A stretch of 64,000 nucleotides of DNA from Chryseobacterium cupriresistens (GTDB lineage Bacteria; Bacteroidota; Bacteroidia; Flavobacteriales; Weeksellaceae), in assembly GCF_046614675.1 (NCBI RefSeq), contig NZ_JBKKJT010000002.1, positions 186,001 through 250,000 on the forward strand. Direction: 5' to 3'. Below, one piece after another: positions 7,525-16,539 of this stretch (the stretch's first letter is position 1; each line of letters opens with the position of its first letter). Both the position numbers and the translations under genes were made by a program. The notes beneath the pieces are model-generated. The model had not been told where the DNA came from and searched no databases. It saw only the letters and a program-made list of their open reading frames with translations.

Positions 7525-7752
7525 CTACATAGGAACATCTATCCACATATCAACAACATGCATGTCTATTGTTCCATCTGGATTAGAAGTCGTATAATAA
7601 TAAAAGACGTGAAGGGGAAATTTAGAATCCTTCTTTAAAATTTTTGTAGCAAAAGATTTTTCGTTGGGTTTATTACCTTCTGTTTTTACTTCTTTAGCGA
7701 ACCCTAAAGTTGTTCCAGCAACTAAAAGTGCTGCAAATAGATTTTTTTTCAT
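7525..7752 (-). CDS. small secreted peptide of unknown function
   Basis: This 75-residue protein has a clear signal peptide (MKKNLFAALLVAGTTLGFAK) and a mature part of about 55 residues. That part is Lys-rich at first and ends in an acidic, aromatic segment (PDGTIDMHVVDMWIDVPM). There is no cysteine. I do not recognise the family. It is the first gene of an apparent unit with the GLPGLI and barrel genes, separated from them by a terminator-like hairpin, a layout expected when the first product is needed in excess. It could be a structural peptide or a cargo of the barrel protein; nothing in the sequence decides this. Confidence 0.7.
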   Translation of the reverse strand: MKKNLFAALLVAGTTLGFAKEVKTEGNKPNEKSFATKILKKDSKFPLHVFYYYTTSNPDGTIDMHVVDMWIDVPM

Positions 7753-8049
7753 AATGTTTTTTTTTTATATTAAATTGTTAGTTTTTAATATGTTGATCTT
7801 TACAAGTATACAAATATTTTTTTAATCACTATTGCGGGAATCTGCATTTTCTAAAACTTCTTTAATATATAGAATACATACTAAGTGAAAAAGGTTTTTC
7901 GCTTCATAAAATTCTTTAATTTTATTCAAACGCTTCCAACGGAGCTCCAACTGTTGGGCTTAATATATTGTAGGTCGATCCAATTTTTACTTCATCTTTA
8001 CAATCACAATCATAAAATTTTCGTTAAATTCGTGTAAAATAAATTTTTG

Positions 8050-8730
8050 ATGAATATTCTTTTACTGGAAGATGATCTCATTCTGTCTGCAGAATTGTGC
8101 AGATTTTTAGAATCAAATAATTTTAATTGTGATAAAATCTATGACGGGGAAACTTTTCTCCGCCAGATAAAAAACAGTAGTTATGATCTGTATTTACTCG
8201 ATATTAATGTTCCTAAGATAAATGGACTTGATGTCTGCCAGACGATCCGCTCTTTTGACAAAAATACCCCCATCATTATCATCTCTGCTTATGGGGATAT
8301 CTCTGATAAAAAAGATGCTTTCACAAGACTGGCCGATGATTATCTGGTAAAACCTTTTCAGTTTGAAGAACTTCTGCTAAGAATCAATTCGCTGTTGAGA
8401 AGAAAGGCACCTTCTGATAATTCAGATCAGGATATTCTAAGAGTTGACGACCTTATTATCAATAAAACAGAACAGAAGGTCTATCGTGGAGGAAATGAAA
8501 TAACACTTACATTAAAAGAATTCCAGCTGTTGGTTTATCTTGCGGAAGCGCAGGGAAGAACGGTTTCCAAACAACAGATTACAGAACATGTATGGGAACA
8601 CAATTTTAATACGAATACCAATACCGTAGAAGTTTATATCAATTTTCTGAGGAAAAAGATTGATAAAGATTTTAAAATAAAACTGATCCACACCCGTTCA
8701 GGTTTCGGATACTACCTAAGTCCATTATAA
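8050..8730 (+). CDS. OmpR-family response regulator
   Basis: This 226-residue protein has a receiver domain with acidic pocket D8/D9, phosphoacceptor D51 in LYLLDINVPK, and K101 in LVKPF. A winged-helix DNA-binding domain follows (about residues 125-226) with the RSGFGYYL end typical of OmpR/PhoB. A TTG stands just before the ATG at 8050; I chose the ATG. The kinase gene starts immediately after the stop. The pair lies directly upstream of the czcCBA-type efflux operon, so metal-responsive control of those genes, as by CusRS or CzcRS, is the likely job. That link is inferred from position. Confidence 0.92.
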   Translation: MNILLLEDDLILSAELCRFLESNNFNCDKIYDGETFLRQIKNSSYDLYLLDINVPKINGLDVCQTIRSFDKNTPIIIISAYGDISDKKDAFTRLADDYLVKPFQFEELLLRINSLLRRKAPSDNSDQDILRVDDLIINKTEQKVYRGGNEITLTLKEFQLLVYLAEAQGRTVSKQQITEHVWEHNFNTNTNTVEVYINFLRKKIDKDFKIKLIHTRSGFGYYLSPL

Positions 8731-10095
8731 ATGTCTTTAAAGAGAAAGATAGCCCTAACGATCAGTATCGCCTTTTCATTATTATTTGGGATGGTGATGG
8801 CAGTCATTTATTTATCGTTTAATGATTTCAGAAGAGATGAGTTTAAAGAAAGATTCAGGCAGAGGCTTGAGTTTACTTCTCATTTCATTTCAAAATCCAA
8901 AGACTTTGAAGAAGAAGCACCAGTTTTTTTCAATGAAAATTCAGATAATATCCTTTTGAATGAAAAGATTTTAATTTTCAACGAAAAAAAAGAACTCATC
9001 TACAGCACGATTAAAGACCGGAATGTCATTTGGGACAGTGCCATGCTTAAAGAGCTGGATAAAAAGAAGATTATTTATACTGAAAAAACCGTTCCAGAAA
9101 TCTACGCTGCGCTCAGGAATATCAACGGTGAAAATTACTATATCCTTACAAGTGCCTTTGATACCAATGGAAAATCCAAATTAGGTTATCTTAAATATCT
9201 TTTGATAACAGCGTATGTGATGAGTACTATGCTCATCGGTTTTTTCAGTTATTATTTTGTCGAAAAATTTCTCCGACCTCTGGAAGACCTGAACAAAGAA
9301 ATCTCTGAAGTTACGGCTCATAAACTCACCACGCAGATTCCGGTAGAGCAATCCAATGATGAAGTAAGCGTTCTGGCAAAATCCTTTAATACAATGATTG
9401 GAAGGCTGGATGATGTATTTCAGTCCCAAAAAGATTTTACTGCCAGTGCTTCGCATGAGATCAGAACCCCAATAACAAGAATGGCCTTTCAACTGGAAAA
9501 CCTGATTAAGTTTGAAGAACATTCTCCGGAGACATTATCATCTTTAAAGCAAATCCAGAGAGATGTATATCAACTGTCCGATCTGACCAACTCGCTTTTG
9601 CTGCTGACAAAATTTGATAAAGAAAATATCCAGAGTATTTATGAGGAAGTAAGAATTGATGAAGTTATTTTTGAAGCTTTTGAAGCTGTAGAGAAAAGTT
9701 ATCCACAACTGAAACTGGATTTTCTGATCAATGAAAATAGTTTTGAAAATGCATTCTTAACCATCAAGGGAATTCAGTCATTATTGGTGATTGTCTTTAT
9801 CAACCTGTTTAAAAACGCTGCTGTGTATTCAGACAATACGGAGGTGAAAGTCCTGATTACTGAAACCAATGATAATCTTTCTGTTGAAGTAATTTCCCAT
9901 GGTAACACGATTTCTGAAGATGAGCAGACTAAACTTTTTGAAGCGTTCACAAGAGGAAACAATGCACAGAATATAGCAGGCTCTGGTTTAGGTCTTAGAA
10001 TTGTCAAAAGGATTCTGGAATATCATGATGCAGATATTGTATATTCTTCACCAGCAGATTTCATCAATAAGTTTACCCTAAGTTTTAAAAAATAA
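8731..10095 (+). CDS. sensor histidine kinase of metal-efflux two-component system
   Basis: This 454-residue inner-membrane kinase has TM1 at about residues 8-28, a periplasmic sensor loop (about 30-153), TM2 (about 154-176) and a HAMP linker. The HisKA domain has H242 in SASHEIRTP, and the HATPase domain shows NLFKNA (N box) and GSGLGLRIV (G2 box). It begins right after the response regulator stop with no gap. The sensor loop shows no obvious His/Met/Cys cluster, so the metal sensed, if any, cannot be named. The family call is secure; the signal is inferred from the efflux genes downstream. Confidence 0.92.
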   Translation: MSLKRKIALTISIAFSLLFGMVMAVIYLSFNDFRRDEFKERFRQRLEFTSHFISKSKDFEEEAPVFFNENSDNILLNEKILIFNEKKELIYSTIKDRNVIWDSAMLKELDKKKIIYTEKTVPEIYAALRNINGENYYILTSAFDTNGKSKLGYLKYLLITAYVMSTMLIGFFSYYFVEKFLRPLEDLNKEISEVTAHKLTTQIPVEQSNDEVSVLAKSFNTMIGRLDDVFQSQKDFTASASHEIRTPITRMAFQLENLIKFEEHSPETLSSLKQIQRDVYQLSDLTNSLLLLTKFDKENIQSIYEEVRIDEVIFEAFEAVEKSYPQLKLDFLINENSFENAFLTIKGIQSLLVIVFINLFKNAAVYSDNTEVKVLITETNDNLSVEVISHGNTISEDEQTKLFEAFTRGNNAQNIAGSGLGLRIVKRILEYHDADIVYSSPADFINKFTLSFKK

Positions 10096-10100
10096 ATGAA

Positions 10101-10130
10101 AAACAACTGATATAAAACAGTTGTTTTTTT
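10101..10130 (+). terminator. terminator after histidine kinase
   Basis: AAACAACTG pairs with CAGTTGTTT across an 8-nt loop, followed by T residues. It separates the regulators from the efflux genes as transcription units. Confidence 0.8.
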
Positions 10131-10139
10131 GTTAAATCT

Positions 10140-10171
10140 ACGATTGATTTTTTTAATAAAAATTCAATCGT
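10140..10171. repeat. inverted repeat upstream of efflux operon
   Basis: ACGATTGA and TCAATCGT arms with an inner run of T facing a run of A make a long hairpin of up to about 13 bp. It may be a second terminator or a regulator site 140 nt before the TolC-like gene. Confidence 0.4.
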
Positions 10172-10309
10172 TAGAGAAAAATTCACTTGTTTTATCTGGT
10201 GATTTATTGGATAAACGGCCTGCTCAAGCCTATTTTAATATTTTTTTAAGCGTCATTTAAGTTTCTTTTAATCGCATCAAAGCAATTTTGTAATTTAAAA
10301 ATAAAAATA

Positions 10310-11551
10310 ATGAACAGAATTGCAGTGCTGTGCCTCGCCGTTTCCTCATTCATGGCGGCACAACAGCAGATGTCTCTTTTGGAATGCGAAGAAGCGTTTC
10401 AGAAGAACAACCTCCAGCTGCTCGCCGAACAATACAATATCAATATGGCTGGTGCGGATATTCTGCAGGCTAAAATCTGGGAATTACCTCAATTAAGCGG
10501 ACAGTTCAATGCTTACAATCCGCAGGACAAAAAGTTTTTTGATGTAGGACATTCTAAGGGAGCAGGTATTACTCAATTGATTTATATGGGTGGCAAAAAG
10601 AAAAATGAAATTGCTTTTGCCAGGTCCAATAAAGAACTGGCCCAGCTTCAGTTTTCCCAATTGCTGGTAGATTTACGATATCAGCTTCGTTCTGCTTATT
10701 TCAATCTTTATTATGAAAAACTAAAACTGGAAAACACCAACAGGCAGCTGGGATATATGAATGATCTCTTAGATGCTTACCGTGTGCAGTCTTCCAAAGG
10801 AAATGTTTCTCTTAAAGATGCTGTCAGATTACAGAGCATAGTTATCCAACTCAATCATGATAAGCTGGAGATCAACAAAAATATTCTTGATTTTGAACAG
10901 AATCTGAAAGTTCTGACAGGAGTTTCAGAAGAAATAGAGCCAACGATGTCCGAAACCGAAGCTAAAGAAGCTTTGGCAGCACAGCCTTTCGGTAATGAAG
11001 AAGAGTTGAAAGGTAAAGCCCTGGAAAATAATGCAGATTACCGGTATAATCTGAAGCTTATTGATAACAGTAAGCTGTATGCACAATGGCAGAAATCACT
11101 GAATGTTCCTGATGTTACGGTAGGAGCTGCATGGGATCAGGCGGGAGGAACTTTTAATAACGAAGCTAATCTTACGCTGGGAATTCCTTTGCCTTTATGG
11201 AAAGCCAACCAGGGGAATGTGATAAAAGCAAATTATGCGATTCAACAAAACCAGAAAAATGCAGACTTTCAAAAGCTGACTCTGGAAACTAAAGTTCAGT
11301 CTGCATACAAAACCTGGAAAGCACAATATGATCAGCTGCAGGATGTGAAAACGACAGATCTTCAGAATATGGAGCTTGTTTATAACGGAATGCTGAACAA
11401 TTTCAGAAAGGGAAATGTTAACCTGATTGAATTCACAGACTTTATGGACAGCTACAGGGAAACAGCCCTTCAGATCTACGATATGAAAAATGAGATCATG
11501 CAGTCGGCAGAACAACTTAATCAACTAGTGCAAACGAAAATCTTCTATTAA
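10310..11551 (+). CDS. TolC/CzcC-like outer membrane efflux protein
   Basis: This 413-residue protein begins with a signal peptide (MNRIAVLCLAVSSFMAAQ) and carries the long helical repeats of the outer membrane efflux family, with a second half (about residues 220-413) echoing the first. It would form the outer-membrane channel of a tripartite RND pump. No lipobox is present. The adaptor gene starts 3 nt after the stop and the pump gene follows, so the three make one operon. The name czcC is avoided because metal preference cannot be read from this subunit. Confidence 0.9.
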   Translation: MNRIAVLCLAVSSFMAAQQQMSLLECEEAFQKNNLQLLAEQYNINMAGADILQAKIWELPQLSGQFNAYNPQDKKFFDVGHSKGAGITQLIYMGGKKKNEIAFARSNKELAQLQFSQLLVDLRYQLRSAYFNLYYEKLKLENTNRQLGYMNDLLDAYRVQSSKGNVSLKDAVRLQSIVIQLNHDKLEINKNILDFEQNLKVLTGVSEEIEPTMSETEAKEALAAQPFGNEEELKGKALENNADYRYNLKLIDNSKLYAQWQKSLNVPDVTVGAAWDQAGGTFNNEANLTLGIPLPLWKANQGNVIKANYAIQQNQKNADFQKLTLETKVQSAYKTWKAQYDQLQDVKTTDLQNMELVYNGMLNNFRKGNVNLIEFTDFMDSYRETALQIYDMKNEIMQSAEQLNQLVQTKIFY

Positions 11552-11554
11552 ATC

Positions 11555-12640
11555 ATGAAAACATATATTATTCCCGTATTGATGGTTCTTTCATTAATAG
11601 CCTGTTCAAAAAAAGAGGAAGAGAAAAATATCCACACCAAAAAAGGGTTTGAACTCAGCAATACAATGCTGAACTCTATTTCCCTGGCAAAGGTTGAAAA
11701 AAGAAATATAGAAGACGAATACAGTTTTTACGGAAAAATCTCCGCAGACAAAAACAGCTATATAGATGTATACCCGTTGGTTGGAGGAAATGTGATGAGC
11801 GTCAATGTAGAATTGGGTGACTATGTGAAAAAAGGGCAGGTACTGGCAACCATCAGAAGTACTGAGCTTGCAGAAATTCAGAAGGATGTAAGTGATGCAA
11901 AAACAGATCTGGTAGTGGCCAAAAATAACCTCCGTGTTGCAAAAGAACTCTACGAAGGAAAGCTTAATACGGAAAGAGATGTACTGGAAGCTAAAAGCCA
12001 GTTGCAAAAAGCCGAAGATCAGTTACAGAGAGCTGCCGCAGTAAGTACGGTTTATAATGTGAAAACCGGAAATATATACAGTGTGGTAGCACCTATCAGC
12101 GGTTATATTGTTCAGAAAAGTATCAATAAAGATATGCAGCTGAGAAGTGACAGAAGTGATAATATTTTTGATGTGGCCAACACCACCAATGTATGGGCCA
12201 TTATGAATGTCAATGAATCTGATATTGATAAAATTAGTTTGGGAATGAAAGCTCAGGTATCTACTCTATCTTATCCGGACAAAGTTTTTGATGGGAAAAT
12301 TGATAAAATTTTCAAGATTATTGACCCGCAGACCAATGCCATGCAGGCAAGAGTCGTATTGGACAATGCCAACGGACTTTTGATCCCAGAGAGTAAAGCC
12401 ACGATAAAAGTTTCCAGTCTGGAAAGCAACTCTACACTTACCGTTCCCTCCAAAGCAGTGATTTTTGATGATAATAAAAGCTTCGTAGTGATTTTTAAAT
12501 CCAGGACAGATGTGAAGATCAGAGAAATCAAAGTATTAAAGCAGGTTGGTGATGTCACCTATATTGCAGACGGTCTGAAAGAAGGAGAAGAAGTGATTAC
12601 CAACAACCAGCTGCTGATCTACCGTTCACTGAACAGCTAG
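11555..12640 (+). CDS. RND efflux periplasmic adaptor (CzcB-like lipoprotein)
   Basis: This 361-residue membrane-fusion protein has a lipoprotein signal with Cys17 in LIACSKK. A biotinyl-lipoyl-like half motif follows (GDYVKKGQVLATI, about residue 88), then a helical hairpin (about 110-160), the matching half lipoyl segment (APISGYIVQKS) and beta-barrel domains. It links the inner-membrane pump to the outer-membrane channel. It lies 3 nt after the TolC-like gene and 69 nt before the pump gene. The long His-rich N-terminal metal-binding extension found in some CzcB proteins is absent. Confidence 0.9.
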   Translation: MKTYIIPVLMVLSLIACSKKEEEKNIHTKKGFELSNTMLNSISLAKVEKRNIEDEYSFYGKISADKNSYIDVYPLVGGNVMSVNVELGDYVKKGQVLATIRSTELAEIQKDVSDAKTDLVVAKNNLRVAKELYEGKLNTERDVLEAKSQLQKAEDQLQRAAAVSTVYNVKTGNIYSVVAPISGYIVQKSINKDMQLRSDRSDNIFDVANTTNVWAIMNVNESDIDKISLGMKAQVSTLSYPDKVFDGKIDKIFKIIDPQTNAMQARVVLDNANGLLIPESKATIKVSSLESNSTLTVPSKAVIFDDNKSFVVIFKSRTDVKIREIKVLKQVGDVTYIADGLKEGEEVITNNQLLIYRSLNS

Positions 12641-12709
12641 TCTTATTAAACCATTAAGAATACTGACATTTTTCTTTAACGGCTTTTTTAGGTCACCAAT
12701 GTATCTATC

Positions 12710-15700
12710 ATGAATAAATTCATAAAAAATATAATTGCTTTTTCATTAAAAAATAAAGCATTTACCTTTATCTGGGTAGCGATTTTAGCCATCTCCGGTT
12801 TTATAAGTTTTAAAAACATGCCTATTGAAGCTTTTCCGGATGTAACCAATACTCAGATTGTCATCATTACCCAATGGAATGGGCGTAGTGCAGAAGAAGT
12901 GGAACGTTTTGTTACTACTCCCATTGAATTGGCAATGAGCCCGGTTCAAAAGAAAACAAGTGTGAGAAGTACCACCATGTTTGGACTTTCTATTGTTAAA
13001 ATTCTGTTTGACGACGGGGTGGACGATACTTTTGCCAGAAATCAGGTCAATAACCAGTTAAGAACCATTAGCCTTCCTGATGAGGTAGATCCCGAAGTAC
13101 AGCCACCCTACGGGCCAACCGGTGAGATTTTCAGATATACGCTGGAAAGTAAAACAAAAGATTCCCGAGCGCTGCTTACCTTGCAGAATTGGGTAATAGA
13201 CCGTGCCTTAAGAGGAGTTCCCGGCGTTGCGGATATCAATGTTTTCGGAGGACAGGATAAAGTTTTTGAACTGAGTATCGATCCGAGGGCATTGGATAAA
13301 TACAACCTTACGCCGCTTCAGGTATATGATGCTGTCACCAAAAGTAACCTGAACGTAGGAGGAGATGTCATTGAAAAAAATGGTCAGGCTTATGTGGTAA
13401 GAGGTATCGGTTTGGTAAAATCTGTAGCGGATATTGGAAATATTACCATTCAGAATGACAGTGGAAACCCTGTTTTGGTAAAAAATGTTGCAGAAGTTCA
13501 TGAAAGTTCCATGCCCAGAGTAGGACAGGCCGCTCTTAATCATCATGACGATACGGTGGAAGGAATTGTTGTTATGAGAAAAGGGGAGAACCCGCGAGAA
13601 GTTTTAGTTGGTGTGAAGGCCAAAATTAAAGAGCTTAATGAGAAAGTACTTCCGAAAGATGTTAAAATGGTGACTTTCTACGATCGTGACAATCTGATGG
13701 ATTTTACCACTCATACCGTAATGCATAACCTTATTGAAGGTATTGTACTGGTAACGGTTATTGTTTTGATCTTTATGGCAGACTGGAGAACTACGCTGAT
13801 TGTTTCCATCATCATTCCTCTGTCCTTGCTATTTGCTTTTTTATGTTTAAAACTGGCCGGGATGAGTGCTAATCTACTTTCGTTAGGTGCTGTAGACTTC
13901 GGGATTATCATAGATGGAGCCGTCGTCATGGTGGAAGGCCTTTTCGTAATGCTGGATCATAAAGCGCATAAGTATGGGACGGAGAAGTTTAATAAACTCG
14001 CCAAGGGAGGATGGATTAAGCAAACCGGAACAGGACTGGGAAAAGCCATCTTCTTTTCAAAATTAATCATCATTACTTCCTTGATTCCTATTTTCTCATT
14101 TCAGAAAGTAGAAGGAAAAATGTTTTCTCCTCTGGCATTTACATTAGGGTTTGCATTAATGGGAGCATTGATATTTACATTAACTCTTGTTCCTGTTCTT
14201 TCGCATATCCTTTTAAATAAAAATGTAAGAGAAAAAAGCAACCCGTTTGTGAACTTCTGGGACAGAATCGTTTTGAAAGGCTTTAATTTAACATTCAGAC
14301 ATAAAAAGATGAGCATGATTGTAGCGATTTCCTTTCTGGCTGTTACACTGTTTTCGGGTAAATTCCTTGGAACAGAGTTCCTGCCTCAGTTGAATGAAGG
14401 TTCATTGTGGATCACAGCCGAAATGCCGATGAGCTCCTCATTAAAAGAATCTCTGAAAACAGCTGATCTTTTAAAGAAGGACATTATGAGCTTTTCAGAA
14501 GTGACAGATGTGCTTGCCCAGACGGGAAGAAGTAATGATGGAACAGATCCCAACGGATTCGGATTTGTACAGTTTGCGGTAAATCTTAAGCCAAGAGAAG
14601 AATGGAAGCGTAAAATTACTTATGATGAACTGATCAATGAAATAGACAAAAAACTCAGAAGTTATCAGGGAATTACGTTCAACTACTCCCAGCCGATTTC
14701 CGATAACGTAGCAGAAGCAGTGGCTGGTTTTAAAGCTGAAAACGGAATCAAAATCTATGGTGATAACCTGGAAACCCTTGACAAATTAGCCCACGAAGTT
14801 TTGCTTAAAATTAAAGACGTACAAGGCGTGAAGGATCCGGGAATTATTAAAAATATCGGCCAGCCGGAAGTAAGCGTGGTTTTGGACAGAGATAAAATGG
14901 CCGCTTATGGAGTGATGCCCGCAGATGCTCAGGCTGTGCTGGAAATGGCATTTGGTGGAAAAACTGCCTCTGAAATGTTTGATGGGGAAAGAAAGTTCCC
15001 GATCCGTCTTCGGTATTCTCAGGAATACAGAACCAATGAAAATGACATTGCTGCTTTGATGGTTCCTACACAGGATGGAGCAAAGATTCCTTTAAAAGAA
15101 ATAAGCACCATTGTTAAAGATAACGGAGCCGCATTTATTTACAGAGACAATATCAAGCGATACATCGGGGTTAAATTCTCCATCCGTGACCGGGATTTGG
15201 GAAGTACGATTGCGGATGCACAGAAAAAAGTAGAAACGATTGAACTTCCGGACGGTTATTCAATAGGATGGACAGGTCAGTTTGAAAACCAGCAGCGTGC
15301 CTCACACAGACTGGCGCAGGTAGTACCGGTGAGTATTCTGATGATTTTCTTCCTCTTGTTTATTCTGTTCGGCAATATGAAAGATTCTCTTCTGGTATTA
15401 GCGAACGTACCTTTTGCTTTGATTGGAGGAATCATCGCTTTACATGTTACCGGAATCAATTTTGGAATCTCTGCCGGAGTAGGAATGATTGCTCTCCTGG
15501 GAATTTGTATCCAGAACGGGGTAATCCTTATTACAGAATTCCACCAGAATGTTAAAGACGGAATGGATATCGATACCGCTATATTAAATGGAGTAAAATC
15601 CAGGACAAGACCTGTCATTATGACAGCATTGATGGCTTCCATCGGGCTTATGCCGGCTGCCTTGTCTACAGGAATCGGATCGGAGTCTCAGAAACCTCTC

Positions 15701-15808
15701 GCAATTGTCATTATCGGAGGACTGATTACAGCTACAGTGCTTACCCTGCTTATTTTCCCGATTATTTTCTGGATCTTCAACAGAACAAGAAAACTGCAAT
15801 CAATTTAA
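12710..15808 (+). CDS. CzcA/CusA-family heavy-metal RND efflux pump
   Basis: This 1032-residue inner-membrane proton/metal antiporter has 12 expected membrane segments and two large periplasmic domains. Residues D396, D402 and E409 in VDFGIIIDGAVVMVE match the proton-relay pattern of CzcA-type divalent-cation pumps; monovalent Cu/Ag pumps of the CusA type lack this DFG pattern. The segment SPVQKKTSVRSTTMFGLS is also typical of the HME family. Substrates are therefore probably Co, Zn, Cd or Ni, by inference. It is the last gene of the efflux operon and is followed by a terminator. A two-component system sits upstream. Confidence 0.93.
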   Translation: MNKFIKNIIAFSLKNKAFTFIWVAILAISGFISFKNMPIEAFPDVTNTQIVIITQWNGRSAEEVERFVTTPIELAMSPVQKKTSVRSTTMFGLSIVKILFDDGVDDTFARNQVNNQLRTISLPDEVDPEVQPPYGPTGEIFRYTLESKTKDSRALLTLQNWVIDRALRGVPGVADINVFGGQDKVFELSIDPRALDKYNLTPLQVYDAVTKSNLNVGGDVIEKNGQAYVVRGIGLVKSVADIGNITIQNDSGNPVLVKNVAEVHESSMPRVGQAALNHHDDTVEGIVVMRKGENPREVLVGVKAKIKELNEKVLPKDVKMVTFYDRDNLMDFTTHTVMHNLIEGIVLVTVIVLIFMADWRTTLIVSIIIPLSLLFAFLCLKLAGMSANLLSLGAVDFGIIIDGAVVMVEGLFVMLDHKAHKYGTEKFNKLAKGGWIKQTGTGLGKAIFFSKLIIITSLIPIFSFQKVEGKMFSPLAFTLGFALMGALIFTLTLVPVLSHILLNKNVREKSNPFVNFWDRIVLKGFNLTFRHKKMSMIVAISFLAVTLFSGKFLGTEFLPQLNEGSLWITAEMPMSSSLKESLKTADLLKKDIMSFSEVTDVLAQTGRSNDGTDPNGFGFVQFAVNLKPREEWKRKITYDELINEIDKKLRSYQGITFNYSQPISDNVAEAVAGFKAENGIKIYGDNLETLDKLAHEVLLKIKDVQGVKDPGIIKNIGQPEVSVVLDRDKMAAYGVMPADAQAVLEMAFGGKTASEMFDGERKFPIRLRYSQEYRTNENDIAALMVPTQDGAKIPLKEISTIVKDNGAAFIYRDNIKRYIGVKFSIRDRDLGSTIADAQKKVETIELPDGYSIGWTGQFENQQRASHRLAQVVPVSILMIFFLLFILFGNMKDSLLVLANVPFALIGGIIALHVTGINFGISAGVGMIALLGICIQNGVILITEFHQNVKDGMDIDTAILNGVKSRTRPVIMTALMASIGLMPAALSTGIGSESQKPLAIVIIGGLITATVLTLLIFPIIFWIFNRTRKLQSI

Positions 15809-15823
15809 TTTTGTTATAATATT

Positions 15824-15858
15824 TCGCCTTTGGAAATTCCTAAGGCGATTTTTTTTTA
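15824..15858 (+). terminator. terminator of efflux operon
   Basis: TCGCCTT/AAGGCGA stem enclosing a small inner hairpin, followed by a run of T, 15 nt after the czcA-like stop. Confidence 0.8.
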
Positions 15859-15955
15859 TTTCTTGTCGTCTGATTTCAAATAAAATAATTAAATTGGGCA
15901 ATTAGAAAAATAAACAAGTGATATCTTATAATTAATCCCTCATCTTTATACACAA

Positions 15956-16537
15956 ATGTTAAAACACAAAATGAAACGCTACAAAAAAAGAGTTCTTTTT
16001 TTGTTTGGCTTTTTAATCGTCTTGCTTCCTCTGCAACTGGTTTTTAAGATTAATATTGAAGAAACCTATCCTTCATTTAACTTCCCGGGATTTGCATCCT
16101 ATCCCATAAAAGATGGAAAATATATTAATTTTACCAAAACCACTTCCCATGTCTTTTTTAAAGACGGATCAGACAGTATTTTGGTCAATAATGATTATCT
16201 GGGAGAAAGTATACCGAGAACCATACAGATTACCCTTATTCAGAATTTGCTTTTTCCAAGGAAATATCCGGTTCTGGACAGCCGTGTGAATTCCCTTCCT
16301 CCTTATAAAAAGAGGCTTTACCTGTTGAAAAAATCTATCCTTAACCGGAACATTAAAAAAGTGGATATGGAAGAAAGTAAAAAATTCATTGTAAACAGAC
16401 TGGAGAAAAGATTTCCCGGTAAAAAAGTCGCCGCTATACAGGTGATCAATGAAACTAAAGATTTTGATATAACCACAAGAAAAATGACCCAGAAATCAGT
16501 GTATGATACTGTACTGAGTTATCGTTTTTTAAACTAA
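15956..16537 (+). CDS. membrane-anchored protein of unknown function, partner of HTTM-like gene
   Basis: This 193-residue protein has one N-terminal membrane segment (about residues 10-28, VLFLFGFLIVLLPLQLV) followed by a basic soluble domain with many Lys/Arg and no Cys. Two ATG codons are available (15956 and 15971); the second gives a more usual MKRYKKR opening. I do not recognise a family beyond its position: it ends 2 nt before the HTTM-like gene, so the two are almost certainly cotranscribed and may form a membrane complex. Confidence 0.7.
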   Translation: MLKHKMKRYKKRVLFLFGFLIVLLPLQLVFKINIEETYPSFNFPGFASYPIKDGKYINFTKTTSHVFFKDGSDSILVNNDYLGESIPRTIQITLIQNLLFPRKYPVLDSRVNSLPPYKKRLYLLKKSILNRNIKKVDMEESKKFIVNRLEKRFPGKKVAAIQVINETKDFDITTRKMTQKSVYDTVLSYRFLN

Positions 16538-16539
16538 TA

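Noticed and set aside
7841..8000. Small palindromes near CCAACTGTTGG in the spacer before the response regulator gene
   Set aside because: The CCAAC-T-GTTGG palindrome is only 5 bp per arm and has no T run or promoter context; it is too weak to report as a site.
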